From: JAIROC01 sp031553535
GTDB lineage: Bacteria; Bacteroidota; Bacteroidia; Bacteroidales; WCHB1-69
Length of the DNA: 64,000 nt
Assembly (NCBI GenBank): GCA_031553535.1
Contig: JAVBLM010000019.1
Location: 248,001 to 312,000, forward strand
Reading direction: 5' to 3'
A program made the translations under genes and the position numbers. The notes beneath the pieces are model-generated. The model saw only the letters and a program-made list of their open reading frames with translations, ran no database searches and was not told the DNA's origin. This document shows positions 8,717 to 15,381 of the stretch, piece after piece (the stretch's first letter is position 1; each line of letters begins with the position of its first letter).

Positions 8717-9812
8717 TCACGAAGATGTTCCTCCAAACTCCATCAAATAAGCTTTTAAGAAACCGTCAATATCGCCATCCAAAACGGCTTGGGTGTTGCC
8801 CGTTTCAAAACTCGTACGATTATCTTTCACCAATTTATATGGGTGCAAAACATAGTTTCTGATCTGGGAACCCCATTCTATCCTTTTTTTCGTGCTTTCT
8901 ATTTCATCTATTTTGGCATACTTCTTCTGCAATTCCTGTTCGTACAAACGGGATTTGAGCATTTGCATTGCTTTTTCCTTGTTCTGAAGCTGAGATCTTG
9001 TCTCCTGACACTCTATTACGAATCCTGAAGGATGATGATGCAACCGTACGGCTGTTTCCACCTTATTGACATTCTGTCCACCGGGCCCTCCGGAACGGAA
9101 TGTGTCCCAACTGATATCTCCCGGATTTACCACAATATTGATATTCTCATCCACTACCGGATAAGCAAATACAGAAGCAAAAGAAGTATGGCGTTTATTT
9201 GCCGCATCAAAAGGGGACAAACGAACCAAACGGTGTACCCCACTCTCTCCTTTTAAGTTGCCATAACCATATTCACCGTCCAATTCGATCGTAGCCGATT
9301 TGATTCCGGCTACATCTCCATCCTGGCGATCCAGTTCTTTTATTTTATAGTTATGCCGCTCGCCCCAACGAACATACATACGCAAGAGCATTTCTGCCCA
9401 ATCACAGCTTTCTGTCCCTCCGGCACCCGAATTGATAGTAAGGATAACACTCAAACGATCTTCTTCATTATTCATCATTCGACGAAACTCTAAATCTTCA
9501 ATTGCAACAAGCGCCTTATTATAAACCTCATCACACTCTGCTTCGGAAATCTCCTCCAACGACAAAAACTCTACCGCAATAGGAACTTCATCCATCAATT
9601 GCTTTGCTTTGTTAAAAGCGTCTGTCCAAACCTTTAATGCACTGATTTTTTTCAATTTCTGTTCCGCTTCCTGGGGATTATCCCAAAAATTGGCAGCATG
9701 GGTTTCTTCTTCTTTCTTACTTATTTCTTCAAGTTTCCTGTCGATGTCAAAGAAACCTCCTTAGCTCACTGAGCCTCTTTGAAAGTTCTTTTATCTGATC
9801 GTTATTTATCAT
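8717..9812 (-). CDS. prfB: Peptide chain release factor 2 (programmed +1 frameshift)
   Basis: RF2 recognises UAA and UGA stops. The gene is in two frames. 9812-9750 encodes 21 residues beginning MINNDQIKELS and ending in R-R-F-L, followed by an in-frame TGA at 9749-9747. Skipping the T at 9749 continues in the 9748-8717 frame for 343 codons plus stop. The resulting 364 residues match the normal RF2 length. SGGPGGQNVNKVET is the peptidyl-transferase GGQ loop and RLSPFDAANKRH carries the SPF stop-codon-recognition motif. The ATG at 9812 lies 1 nt from the stop of the DUF1295 gene, so the two are probably co-transcribed. An annotation starting at 9655 would lose about 50 N-terminal residues. Confidence 0.95.
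9746..9761 (-). promoter_or_regulatory. RF2 autoregulatory +1 frameshift site
   Basis: The minus strand reads AGGAGG, TTT, CTT, TGA, C. The internal Shine-Dalgarno sits just upstream of the slippery CTT and the poorly terminating UGA-C context, as in the classic prfB recoding site. When RF2 is scarce the ribosome slips +1 and completes RF2. Confidence 0.95.
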
Positions 9813-9813
9813 T

Positions 9814-10692
9814 TTATTTATTGGTTTTTGTCAAACGTGGAAGTAACTTTCCTGTTGTTTTCATGTAATTAATATATTCGGGTTTATTGCCCAATTGTCT
9901 TTTTTCCATCATGGGAATACTGACAAAAACAAACAGGAAATTATTTGCAAGAGGCCCGAATATTGTCCACCAGTACTGCGGTGCAATGGATAGTAACATA
10001 AAATACACTCCCCACCATAACAATACTTCACCCAGGTAATTCGGATGACGGGAGTATTTCCATAGGCCTTCATTACATACTTTTCCTTTATTATTTTTAC
10101 GGAAACGATGTATCTGTATATCGGAAATCAATTGCAGCAATGCGGCAAATATACATAAAGCAAAACCAAGGTAAGTGAAAATATTAGCTTCTGCATCCGT
10201 TCGCAATGTGTAAAAAGCAGGAATCATAGCCAAAAAAACAACCAAAGTCGGAAGCAAATGAATACCTGTAAAATTAACCAGCTGCCATATCTTCGGGTTT
10301 TCTTCCTTAAGCTGCGTATAGCGCCAGTCCTGATGATAGAGATTGGGAAATGTAATCATCCAGTTTACCGTTAACCGGATTCCCCAAAACCAAATGGCTA
10401 TTAAAAGTAGAATAGCCGGCATGGTAAATAATCCGTAATAATAAAACAGCAGTGTTAATATAATAGGAGGGGCAACACTCCAGTAAGGATCATAAACAGA
10501 CGAATTGCCAAACAAAACCCCAAACAGCCAAACAATAACAGTAGCTGTAAGATCGGCATAAAACAGGTACAAAATATCATTCCCATTCTTATTTAAAGAA
10601 AAGATAAAAATACCGGCTACGGTCGCAATTACATAGATAAAAAAGATTACAACAAAGCCGGCTATTCTGGATTGCTTAATTCTCTTTAACAT
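9814..10692 (-). CDS. DUF1295 / steroid 5-alpha-reductase-like membrane protein
   Basis: A 292-residue integral membrane protein with about seven hydrophobic segments. The signature SRHPNYLGEVLLWWG near residues 210-225 places it in the DUF1295 family, which shares a fold with steroid 5-alpha-reductases and isoprenylcysteine methyltransferases; that motif lies in the cofactor-binding C-terminal half. Substrates in bacteria are mostly unknown, with lipid or fatty-acyl reductions suggested. The gene ends 1 nt before the prfB start, giving tight coupling. An inverted-repeat element (10717-10955) begins 25 bp upstream of its start codon, so its promoter may lie in or beyond that element. Confidence 0.82.
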   Translation of the reverse strand: MLKRIKQSRIAGFVVIFFIYVIATVAGIFIFSLNKNGNDILYLFYADLTATVIVWLFGVLFGNSSVYDPYWSVAPPIILTLLFYYYGLFTMPAILLLIAIWFWGIRLTVNWMITFPNLYHQDWRYTQLKEENPKIWQLVNFTGIHLLPTLVVFLAMIPAFYTLRTDAEANIFTYLGFALCIFAALLQLISDIQIHRFRKNNKGKVCNEGLWKYSRHPNYLGEVLLWWGVYFMLLSIAPQYWWTIFGPLANNFLFVFVSIPMMEKRQLGNKPEYINYMKTTGKLLPRLTKTNK

Positions 10693-10716
10693 ACCAATAC
10701 TATTTAATTATTATTT

Positions 10717-10955
10717 GAAGTTACGCAAGTTAAATGAAGTTACAGGAAGTTATATTGACGAAAATCTTTGGATTGTTTCTGTAGTTCATTCATGATGCTT
10801 TTTTATTTCTTTATTATCAATTAACTATTTCTATATTTTCTTATTTCCCTTTATATGCTTTTTCACCAATGACAGCAATTTTCTTTCTGCTTTCCGCTTG
10901 TTGCAATCGTTACCTGCAACTTGTCTAACTTCATTTAACTTGCGGAACTTCTATT
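10717..10955. mobile_element. MITE-like inverted-repeat element, copy A
   Basis: The left end (10717-10754) begins GAAGTTACGCAAGTTAAATG and continues with two more AAGTTA motifs. The right end (10906-10955) contains the reverse complement. The outermost 26 nt of the two ends differ at one position. The interior, about 150 bp, is AT-rich with no reading frame. The right end overlaps the 3' end of recX. Related ends occur at 14716-14926, 26013-26196 and 28501-28521. Copies A and C also share the stretch just inside the right end (CTTGTTG, a short variable part, then TTACCTG). No target-site duplication was identified and no transposase is nearby, so mobility is inferred. Confidence 0.6.
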
Positions 10956-11428
10956 ATTCTTTTATTTATAAAATCCCACACTTCATCCGATTGATAGCCT
11001 TTGGAACTCAGATAACGAAACAATTTCTGTTTTCTTGTAATAACTGTTTCGTTCTTATGTTTCTCCAGCCATTTTGCAGCAACATCATCCAATCGCCTGA
11101 TATAATTCTCTTCATTAATTTCAGAGAGAGCCTGCTTTATACAATAATCACTTATATTCCTTCTTTTAAGCTCTGCTATTATCTTTTGCTTTCCCCACGA
11201 CTTGATGTTAAACTTTCCCCGTGCAAATGTTTTTGCAAACCGCTCCTCATTAATATATCCTTCCGAAATCAACTCCCCTATAATCCACTCTGTTTTCTCT
11301 TGACCAATCCTCCACTCCCTCAATTTACAACGAACATCCTGCTGACAGCGCTCCTGATATGCACAATAACGTTTTATCTTTTCAATAGCCTGTAAAAATG
11401 TAATAATCTTCGGGTTCGAAGGGTTCAT
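10931..11428 (-). CDS. recX: RecX family regulatory protein
   Basis: A 165-residue, helix-rich, basic protein with the three tandem three-helix modules of RecX, which binds RecA filaments and limits their growth. Typical segments are RYCAYQERCQQDVRCKLREW in module 1, FARGKFNIKSWGKQKIIAEL in module 2, and the FRYLSSKGYQSDEVWDFI helix in module 3. Its start is 3 nt from the thioesterase stop, so both probably share the promoter at 11945. The last codons (IEVPQVK and TGA) lie within the right end of inverted-repeat element A, so the element may have replaced or extended the original C-terminus. RecA is not encoded in this window. Confidence 0.88.
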   Translation of the reverse strand: MNPSNPKIITFLQAIEKIKRYCAYQERCQQDVRCKLREWRIGQEKTEWIIGELISEGYINEERFAKTFARGKFNIKSWGKQKIIAELKRRNISDYCIKQALSEINEENYIRRLDDVAAKWLEKHKNETVITRKQKLFRYLSSKGYQSDEVWDFINKRIIEVPQVK

Positions 11429-11431
11429 CTG

Positions 11432-11911
11432 CTATTGTTCAAAAAAGCTATTATAATCCCGGGGATAGAAACATTCTTCGATTGATTTCTCCAGGGGAAA
11501 AGCAAAATAAGTTATCTCCCCCTCAGCACAAACTTCATTATCTGCACTGAGTAACTCTACATCTATATAGCATAAATTTCTATTCATCTCTCTTAACTTT
11601 CCCCGCAAGATAATCTTTTCCTGCCGGGAATCTACCGGCTTGCGATACCGTATGTTCATACGGGAAGTAACACCCGAACAGTGTGCTTTTATATTCATCG
11701 TCCATGCAGCAACCTCATCCATCATCGCTGATAAAATCCCGCCATGTACCACCCCGGGATACCCTTCGTATTGTTTGGCAGGAATCCATTCCGATTCCAC
11801 ATAATCATCTACCTCGTAAAATTTTAATTGTAATCCTATTTCGTTGTGAGGAGAACAACCAAAACAATTATAGTCGTTTGCCGCAAATACATTTTTTATT
11901 GGACGTCGCAT
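11432..11911 (-). CDS. PaaI-like hotdog-fold thioesterase
   Basis: A 159-residue single hotdog domain. The active-site helix region YPGVVHGGILSAMMDEVAAW matches the PaaI/4HBT_2 family, where the H-G-G and the downstream acidic residue act in acyl-CoA hydrolysis. The N-terminus NDYNCFGCSPHNEIGLQLKF is characteristic of a subgroup with a Cys-x2-Cys near the start. The acyl-CoA substrate is unknown. It is first in a two-gene unit with recX and has its own -7 element at 11945-11952. A decayed copy of its first ~20 codons lies at 14635-14700. Confidence 0.85.
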   Translation of the reverse strand: MRRPIKNVFAANDYNCFGCSPHNEIGLQLKFYEVDDYVESEWIPAKQYEGYPGVVHGGILSAMMDEVAAWTMNIKAHCSGVTSRMNIRYRKPVDSRQEKIILRGKLREMNRNLCYIDVELLSADNEVCAEGEITYFAFPLEKSIEECFYPRDYNSFFEQ

Positions 11912-11944
11912 TTTATTCTTTTGTTTATTTTGTCAAAAAGAATG

Positions 11945-11952
11945 CAAAGATA
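11945..11952 (-). promoter_or_regulatory. -7 promoter element for thioesterase-recX
   Basis: The minus strand reads TATCTTTG, matching TAnnTTTG, about 33 bp upstream of the ATG at 11911. Confidence 0.6.
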
Positions 11953-12002
11953 GTCAAAATTTAAGAAATTATTTTTATCATTAAGGATAGATTTATAAAG
12001 CA

Positions 12003-12056
12003 GATAAAACCGATAAAATGGATAAAACCGATAAAATGGATAAAGCCGATAAAATG
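12003..12056. repeat. Three tandem 18-bp GATAAA-type repeats
   Basis: Three units of GATAAAACCGATAAAATG, the third with AAAGCC. Each is itself made of two 9-bp halves. Two similar units recur at 14776-14811 inside inverted-repeat element B. No coding or promoter role is apparent. Confidence 0.85.
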
Positions 12057-12108
12057 CAGAAGAACTCTTGACTACTTCACTTGACTACTTCAACTATTAC
12101 AAATTAAT

Positions 12109-12378
12109 TTCGGGTCTTCCAAAAGCATCCGAACCAAATGGTTTGTTACTTTCTGGTCTTCCAGAAACGTCCAAACCAAATGGTTTGTTGCTTTCTGATC
12201 TTCCAGAAACGTCCAAGACAAATGGTTTGTTACTTTCTGGTCTTCCAGAAACGTTCAAGACAAATGGTTTGTTACTTTCGGGTTTTCCGAAACGTCCAAA
12301 CCAAATGGTTTATTGCTTTCGGGTTTTCCGAAATGTCCAAACCAAATGGTTTGTTGCTTTCAGATTCCCCCAAAACAT
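12109..12378. repeat. 42-bp tandem hairpin array, locus 1
   Basis: Six units (starts 12129, 12171, 12213, 12255, 12296, 12337) plus a partial leading unit. Units 1-3 are 42 bp and units 4-6 are 41 bp. Each unit carries two inverted repeats: CAAACC, AAAT, GGTTTG; and TTTCTGG, TCTT, CCAGAAA. In units 4 and 5 the second stem becomes TTTCGG with CCGAAA, so one base pair is lost from both arms together. The last unit is degenerate. Open frames across it shift at unit 4, which argues against a protein. The rest of the 11953-12567 spacer shows only the 18-bp repeats and AT-rich sequence. Confidence 0.85.
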
Positions 12379-12567
12379 CTATATCAAATGGTAAAATGTT
12401 TTCTTTTTCCTGCGAAATCCATAAAGGTTTCAGGATAAAATAAAACAGAAGGATAAATAAGAAGGGAAAAAACAGTATTCTTGCAATCTGTATATCAAAC
12501 AGCCCCTGAAAAACAGATTATCTTACTTTATTCGATACTCTTATTATATCCGGGAACTTGATTTCAG

Positions 12568-13299
12568 TCAATTGATGGCCTTAATTACCGCCTGTTCTGT
12601 CTTTTGAAAAAGTTCAGGGAAAGGCATGTCTTTTACGGGGATCGGATCGTGAACTATCAATTCAAGTTTATTTCCTATACCTAAAGGGAAAGAACCCCAT
12701 TTTGTCATTTTCCATGAATTGTTGATTGTAACAGGAAGTATGTATGCAGATGGCGCATATTTACAGAGAATTTTCAGCCCGTTTTCTGCAAATGGCCTTG
12801 GCTTACCTGTTTTACTTCTCGTTCCTTCGGGAAATATTACCGTAGAGCGTTTATTCGCCTCAATATACTGCGCCATTTCCTTTATTGCCGACAAAGACTG
12901 TTTCGGATTATTTCTGTCAATGAGAACTGAGCCTCCATGATTCAGGTTGTAGGAGATACTGGGTATCCCTTTACCCAATTCAATTTTACTGATAAATTTA
13001 GGATGTACTTTCCGCATAAACCAGCTGATAGTAGTAATATCGTACAGGCTTTGGTGATTGGAAGCAATAATTAGCGGCACTCCTGATGGAATCTTGTGGA
13101 AATTCCTGATTTTATACCTTGTCCCTAAAACATAGGTATTAGCAACCAAAAAGAAACTCAATGCGTCTACACTCTTTTTATGGGCATGATATCCGGACAA
13201 ATTAAAACACACCCATTGAATAATATGAAAGATAACCAAAGTACTTCCAAACAACAGATAATAAATAACAGAAAGAGGGTATGCCATTAACTTTTGCAT
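12568..13299 (-). CDS. plsC: 1-acyl-sn-glycerol-3-phosphate acyltransferase
   Basis: A 243-residue membrane-associated acyltransferase that makes phosphatidic acid from lysophosphatidic acid. It begins with a hydrophobic anchor (about residues 8-32). The acyltransferase motifs are in order: IASNHQSLYD (H-x4-D catalytic), the GGSVLIDR block, FPEGTRSKTGKP (glycerophosphate binding), and YILPVTINNSW. The ATG at 13299 directly abuts the stop of the upstream flavoprotein gene at 13300, so the two are co-transcribed and probably translationally coupled. Confidence 0.9.
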   Translation of the reverse strand: MQKLMAYPLSVIYYLLFGSTLVIFHIIQWVCFNLSGYHAHKKSVDALSFFLVANTYVLGTRYKIRNFHKIPSGVPLIIASNHQSLYDITTISWFMRKVHPKFISKIELGKGIPSISYNLNHGGSVLIDRNNPKQSLSAIKEMAQYIEANKRSTVIFPEGTRSKTGKPRPFAENGLKILCKYAPSAYILPVTINNSWKMTKWGSFPLGIGNKLELIVHDPIPVKDMPFPELFQKTEQAVIKAIN

Positions 13300-14376
13300 T
13301 TATATTCCTCTTTCGCATTTTGCATTCAAAAATTCAGCCTTTAGATTGGAGATAACTTCTTTTACGTTTGATATTTTCTCAGATAAATGAACATTAACCC
13401 CTGTAAATGCATAGCCTTTTTTCATATTACCCCTTGCTGCCTGATAAAGGCATTGAATAATACAATAAGGGCTTTTTGTGTAATCACAGGTTTTTATGCA
13501 ATGAAAAGAACATCTTTTGGGTTTCTCCAACCCTTTTTCTACATTATGGATAAATTCGCCGTCGATAGCTCTACCCGGCATTCCGACAGGACTTTGTATA
13601 ATCTTTATATCTGTTTGTTTTGCATTGACAAAAACATTTTTAAATACGTCGGATGCATCGCATTCTGTGGTAGTGACAAATATTGTTCCCATTTGCACAC
13701 CCGAAGCCCCCATTTGAATAAACCGAAGGATGTCTTTTCCTGTTGAGATTCCTCCTGCGGCAATCACCGGAATATTTTTCTCGTCTTTGTATGAATTGGT
13801 TATGGCTATCACTTCAGGTATAAGTTGTTCAAGCGCATATTGCTCATCTTCGAGCTGGCTTACCTTAAATCCCAAATGACCACCTGCTTTAGGGCCTTCT
13901 ACTACAATGGCATCGGGCAAGTAATCAAAATTATTTTTCCATTTATCGCATATAATTTTAGCTGCCCGCGAAGATGATACGATTGGAACCAGTTTGGTTT
14001 TACTTCCATGGGTCAGATAAGAAGGTAAATCGAAAGGAAGCCCTGCTCCGGCAAAAATAATATCCGCTTTTTCCGCAATCGATGTTTTTACCATATCGAC
14101 ATAATTGCTCAACGCTACCATAATATTCACGCCGATTATGCCTTTGCTTTTTTCTTTTGCTTTTGCGATTTCTTCTTTTAATCCCAAAATACACTTGTTC
14201 AAATAATCCCCTGGAGATTTATGATAAATTAAACCCAAACCTGCACATGAAATAACTCCAATGCCTCCTTCACTGGCGACAGCAGACGCTAACCCGGACA
14301 AGGAAATCCCTACGCCCATTCCACCTTGAATTACAGGAAGCTTTACTTCCATATTTCCTATAAAAAATGATTTCAT
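13300..14376 (-). CDS. Nitronate monooxygenase / FabK-like flavin oxidoreductase
   Basis: A TIM-barrel FMN protein of the NPD (2-nitropropane dioxygenase) family, 358 residues from the ATG at 14376. VIQGGMGVGISLSGLASAVA is the N-terminal FMN-binding start. VVEGPKAGGHLGF contains the conserved G-G-H, and VIAAGGISTGKDILRFIQMG and GASGVQMGT form the phosphate-binding barrel end. A C-terminal cysteine-rich region (C-x3-C near SFHCIKTC, then C-x3-C) is common in Bacteroidota and Firmicutes members and may bind a metal. An ATG at 14400 would add MAHFCEIK. Oxidation of alkyl nitronates or an enoyl-reductase role are both possible; pairing with plsC slightly favours lipid metabolism. Confidence 0.82.
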   Translation of the reverse strand: MKSFFIGNMEVKLPVIQGGMGVGISLSGLASAVASEGGIGVISCAGLGLIYHKSPGDYLNKCILGLKEEIAKAKEKSKGIIGVNIMVALSNYVDMVKTSIAEKADIIFAGAGLPFDLPSYLTHGSKTKLVPIVSSSRAAKIICDKWKNNFDYLPDAIVVEGPKAGGHLGFKVSQLEDEQYALEQLIPEVIAITNSYKDEKNIPVIAAGGISTGKDILRFIQMGASGVQMGTIFVTTTECDASDVFKNVFVNAKQTDIKIIQSPVGMPGRAIDGEFIHNVEKGLEKPKRCSFHCIKTCDYTKSPYCIIQCLYQAARGNMKKGYAFTGVNVHLSEKISNVKEVISNLKAEFLNAKCERGI

Positions 14377-14553
14377 CTTAATTTCGCAAAAATGTGCCAC
14401 GATATTGTGCTACGCACCCTCGCAACTTGTTAATACTAAAAAACAAGAAAGTTGATTTTGATATTGATTTTGACTATAAGAAGTTCCGCCAAACCTATAG
14501 CGGAGCAAAACATTGAAAAGAAAGATTTAATATAAACTCTATTATTGAAGCTG

Positions 14554-14561
14554 CAAAAGTA
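14554..14561 (-). promoter_or_regulatory. Candidate -7 element for the flavoprotein-plsC operon
   Basis: The minus strand reads TACTTTTG (TAnnTTTG). It lies about 180 bp upstream of the ATG, implying a long leader (14377-14550) with no recognised element. Confidence 0.4.
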
Positions 14562-14634
14562 TGAAAAAAATTAATCCATCCTCCAAAAAAATTATTTAGA
14601 ACATTTTAAATTGTCGGAAAATGGGTTGAATCTT

Positions 14635-14700
14635 ATTTTGAGGGAAACAACCAAAAACAATTATAGTCATTTACCGCAAGTATATTTTTTATTGGATATC
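14635..14700 (-). pseudogene. Decayed 5'-end fragment of the thioesterase gene
   Basis: About 65 nt align closely with 11847-11909, the first ~20 codons of the intact thioesterase. The shared core on the plus strand includes ACAATTATAGTC and TTTTTTATTGGA. The minus-strand translation resembles NDYNCF preceded by PIKN, but one extra A in an A-run breaks the frame, and the copy stops abruptly. It lies just outside inverted-repeat element B. It cannot be functional. Confidence 0.7.
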
Positions 14701-14715
14701 TTATACTTATGATCA

Positions 14716-14926
14716 GAAGTTACGCAAATGGAGAAGTTATAGTAACACAATATGCAGAAGGCAACAAACAGAAAGGATAAAACCGATAAAGTAGATAAAG
14801 CCGATAAAAGGGTTGATTTCTTGGTAAAATGCAACATATAGAAAATAACAAGGAATAACCAAATCAACAAGAGAATAAGCTGCTTGGCGAATTATAACTT
14901 CCTGTAACTTGCGTAACTTCTGTTAT
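14716..14926. mobile_element. MITE-like inverted-repeat element, copy B
   Basis: The left end (14716-14740) reads GAAGTTACGCAAATGGAGAA on into GTTAT, a shortened version. The right end (14894-14926), in inverse orientation, reads ATAACAGAAGTTACGCAAGT on the minus strand and is the fullest end in the window. The interior holds two GATAAA-type 18-bp repeats (14776-14811) and no gene. The right end begins exactly at the yqeY stop codon. As with copies A, C and D, no transposase or target duplication was found. Confidence 0.6.
14776..14811. repeat. Two 18-bp GATAAA-type repeats inside element B
   Basis: GATAAAACCGATAAAGTA is followed by GATAAAGCCGATAAAAGG. They match the units at 12003-12056. 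Both sites also carry thioesterase 5' sequence nearby, which suggests an old duplication of that region. Confidence 0.75.
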
Positions 14927-15369
14927 GATAACAATCTCTTGACTATCTCCGATATTACCTTATTATCTGCTTTCCCTGCCAATTCCTTGCTTGCCAGCCC
15001 CATGAGTTTGCCCATCCCTTTTATGTCGGTAATATTTTCCTGCTCGATAAGTTTTTTTATAACAGCGGTAATATCTTCTTCCGACATTTGTTCAGGCAGA
15101 TATTTCGAGATAATATTTACCTGTGACATTTCTTCCTTATATAAATCTTCCCTGTTCTGGGCTTTGTACATCTCTGCCGACTCCTTACGCTGCTTAACCA
15201 GTTTTTGTAAGGTTTTCAATTCCACTTCCTCTGTAATATCACCGGCATTTTTTTCTGTCTTAAGTAGCAGCAATGCAGACTTAACCGCACGCAACGCATT
15301 TAACGATTCTTTATCCTTTGCCAGCATGGCAGACTTAATATCATCATTTATTTTCTGTTCTAAGCTCAT
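14923..15369 (-). CDS. GatB/YqeY domain-containing protein
   Basis: A 148-residue, all-helical protein of the YqeY family, related to the tail domain of GatB in the tRNA amidotransferase. Recognisable segments are DDIKSAMLAKDKESLNALRA near the N-terminus, KQRKESAEMY, YLPEQMSEEDI and GMGKLMGLASKELAGKAD. Stand-alone members are common, with an unproven role tied to tRNA-dependent amidation. It starts 12 nt after the rmuC stop, so the pair is likely one operon from the promoter at 16778. Its stop codon overlaps the right end of inverted-repeat element B. Confidence 0.88.
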   Translation of the reverse strand: MSLEQKINDDIKSAMLAKDKESLNALRAVKSALLLLKTEKNAGDITEEVELKTLQKLVKQRKESAEMYKAQNREDLYKEEMSQVNIISKYLPEQMSEEDITAVIKKLIEQENITDIKGMGKLMGLASKELAGKADNKVISEIVKRLLS

Positions 15370-15381
15370 ATATATTTATTT

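Noticed and set aside
8717..9655. prfB as a single-frame gene starting at the ATG at 9655
   Set aside because: It would lose the conserved N-terminal region. The frameshift site and the 21-codon first frame account for the full RF2.
10898..11395. 165-codon plus-strand frame opposite recX
   Set aside because: It mirrors recX on the other strand. RecX has clear family motifs and an operon partner, while the plus frame has none.
12109..12378. CRISPR array
   Set aside because: Units are contiguous with no unique spacers, the period is constant at 41-42 bp including both stems, and no cas gene is nearby.
12068..12443. Open frames of about 100 codons on the plus strand across array 1
   Set aside because: They encode only 14-residue repeats, change frame where the unit drops to 41 bp, and lack start signals. 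The hairpin structure explains the sequence better.
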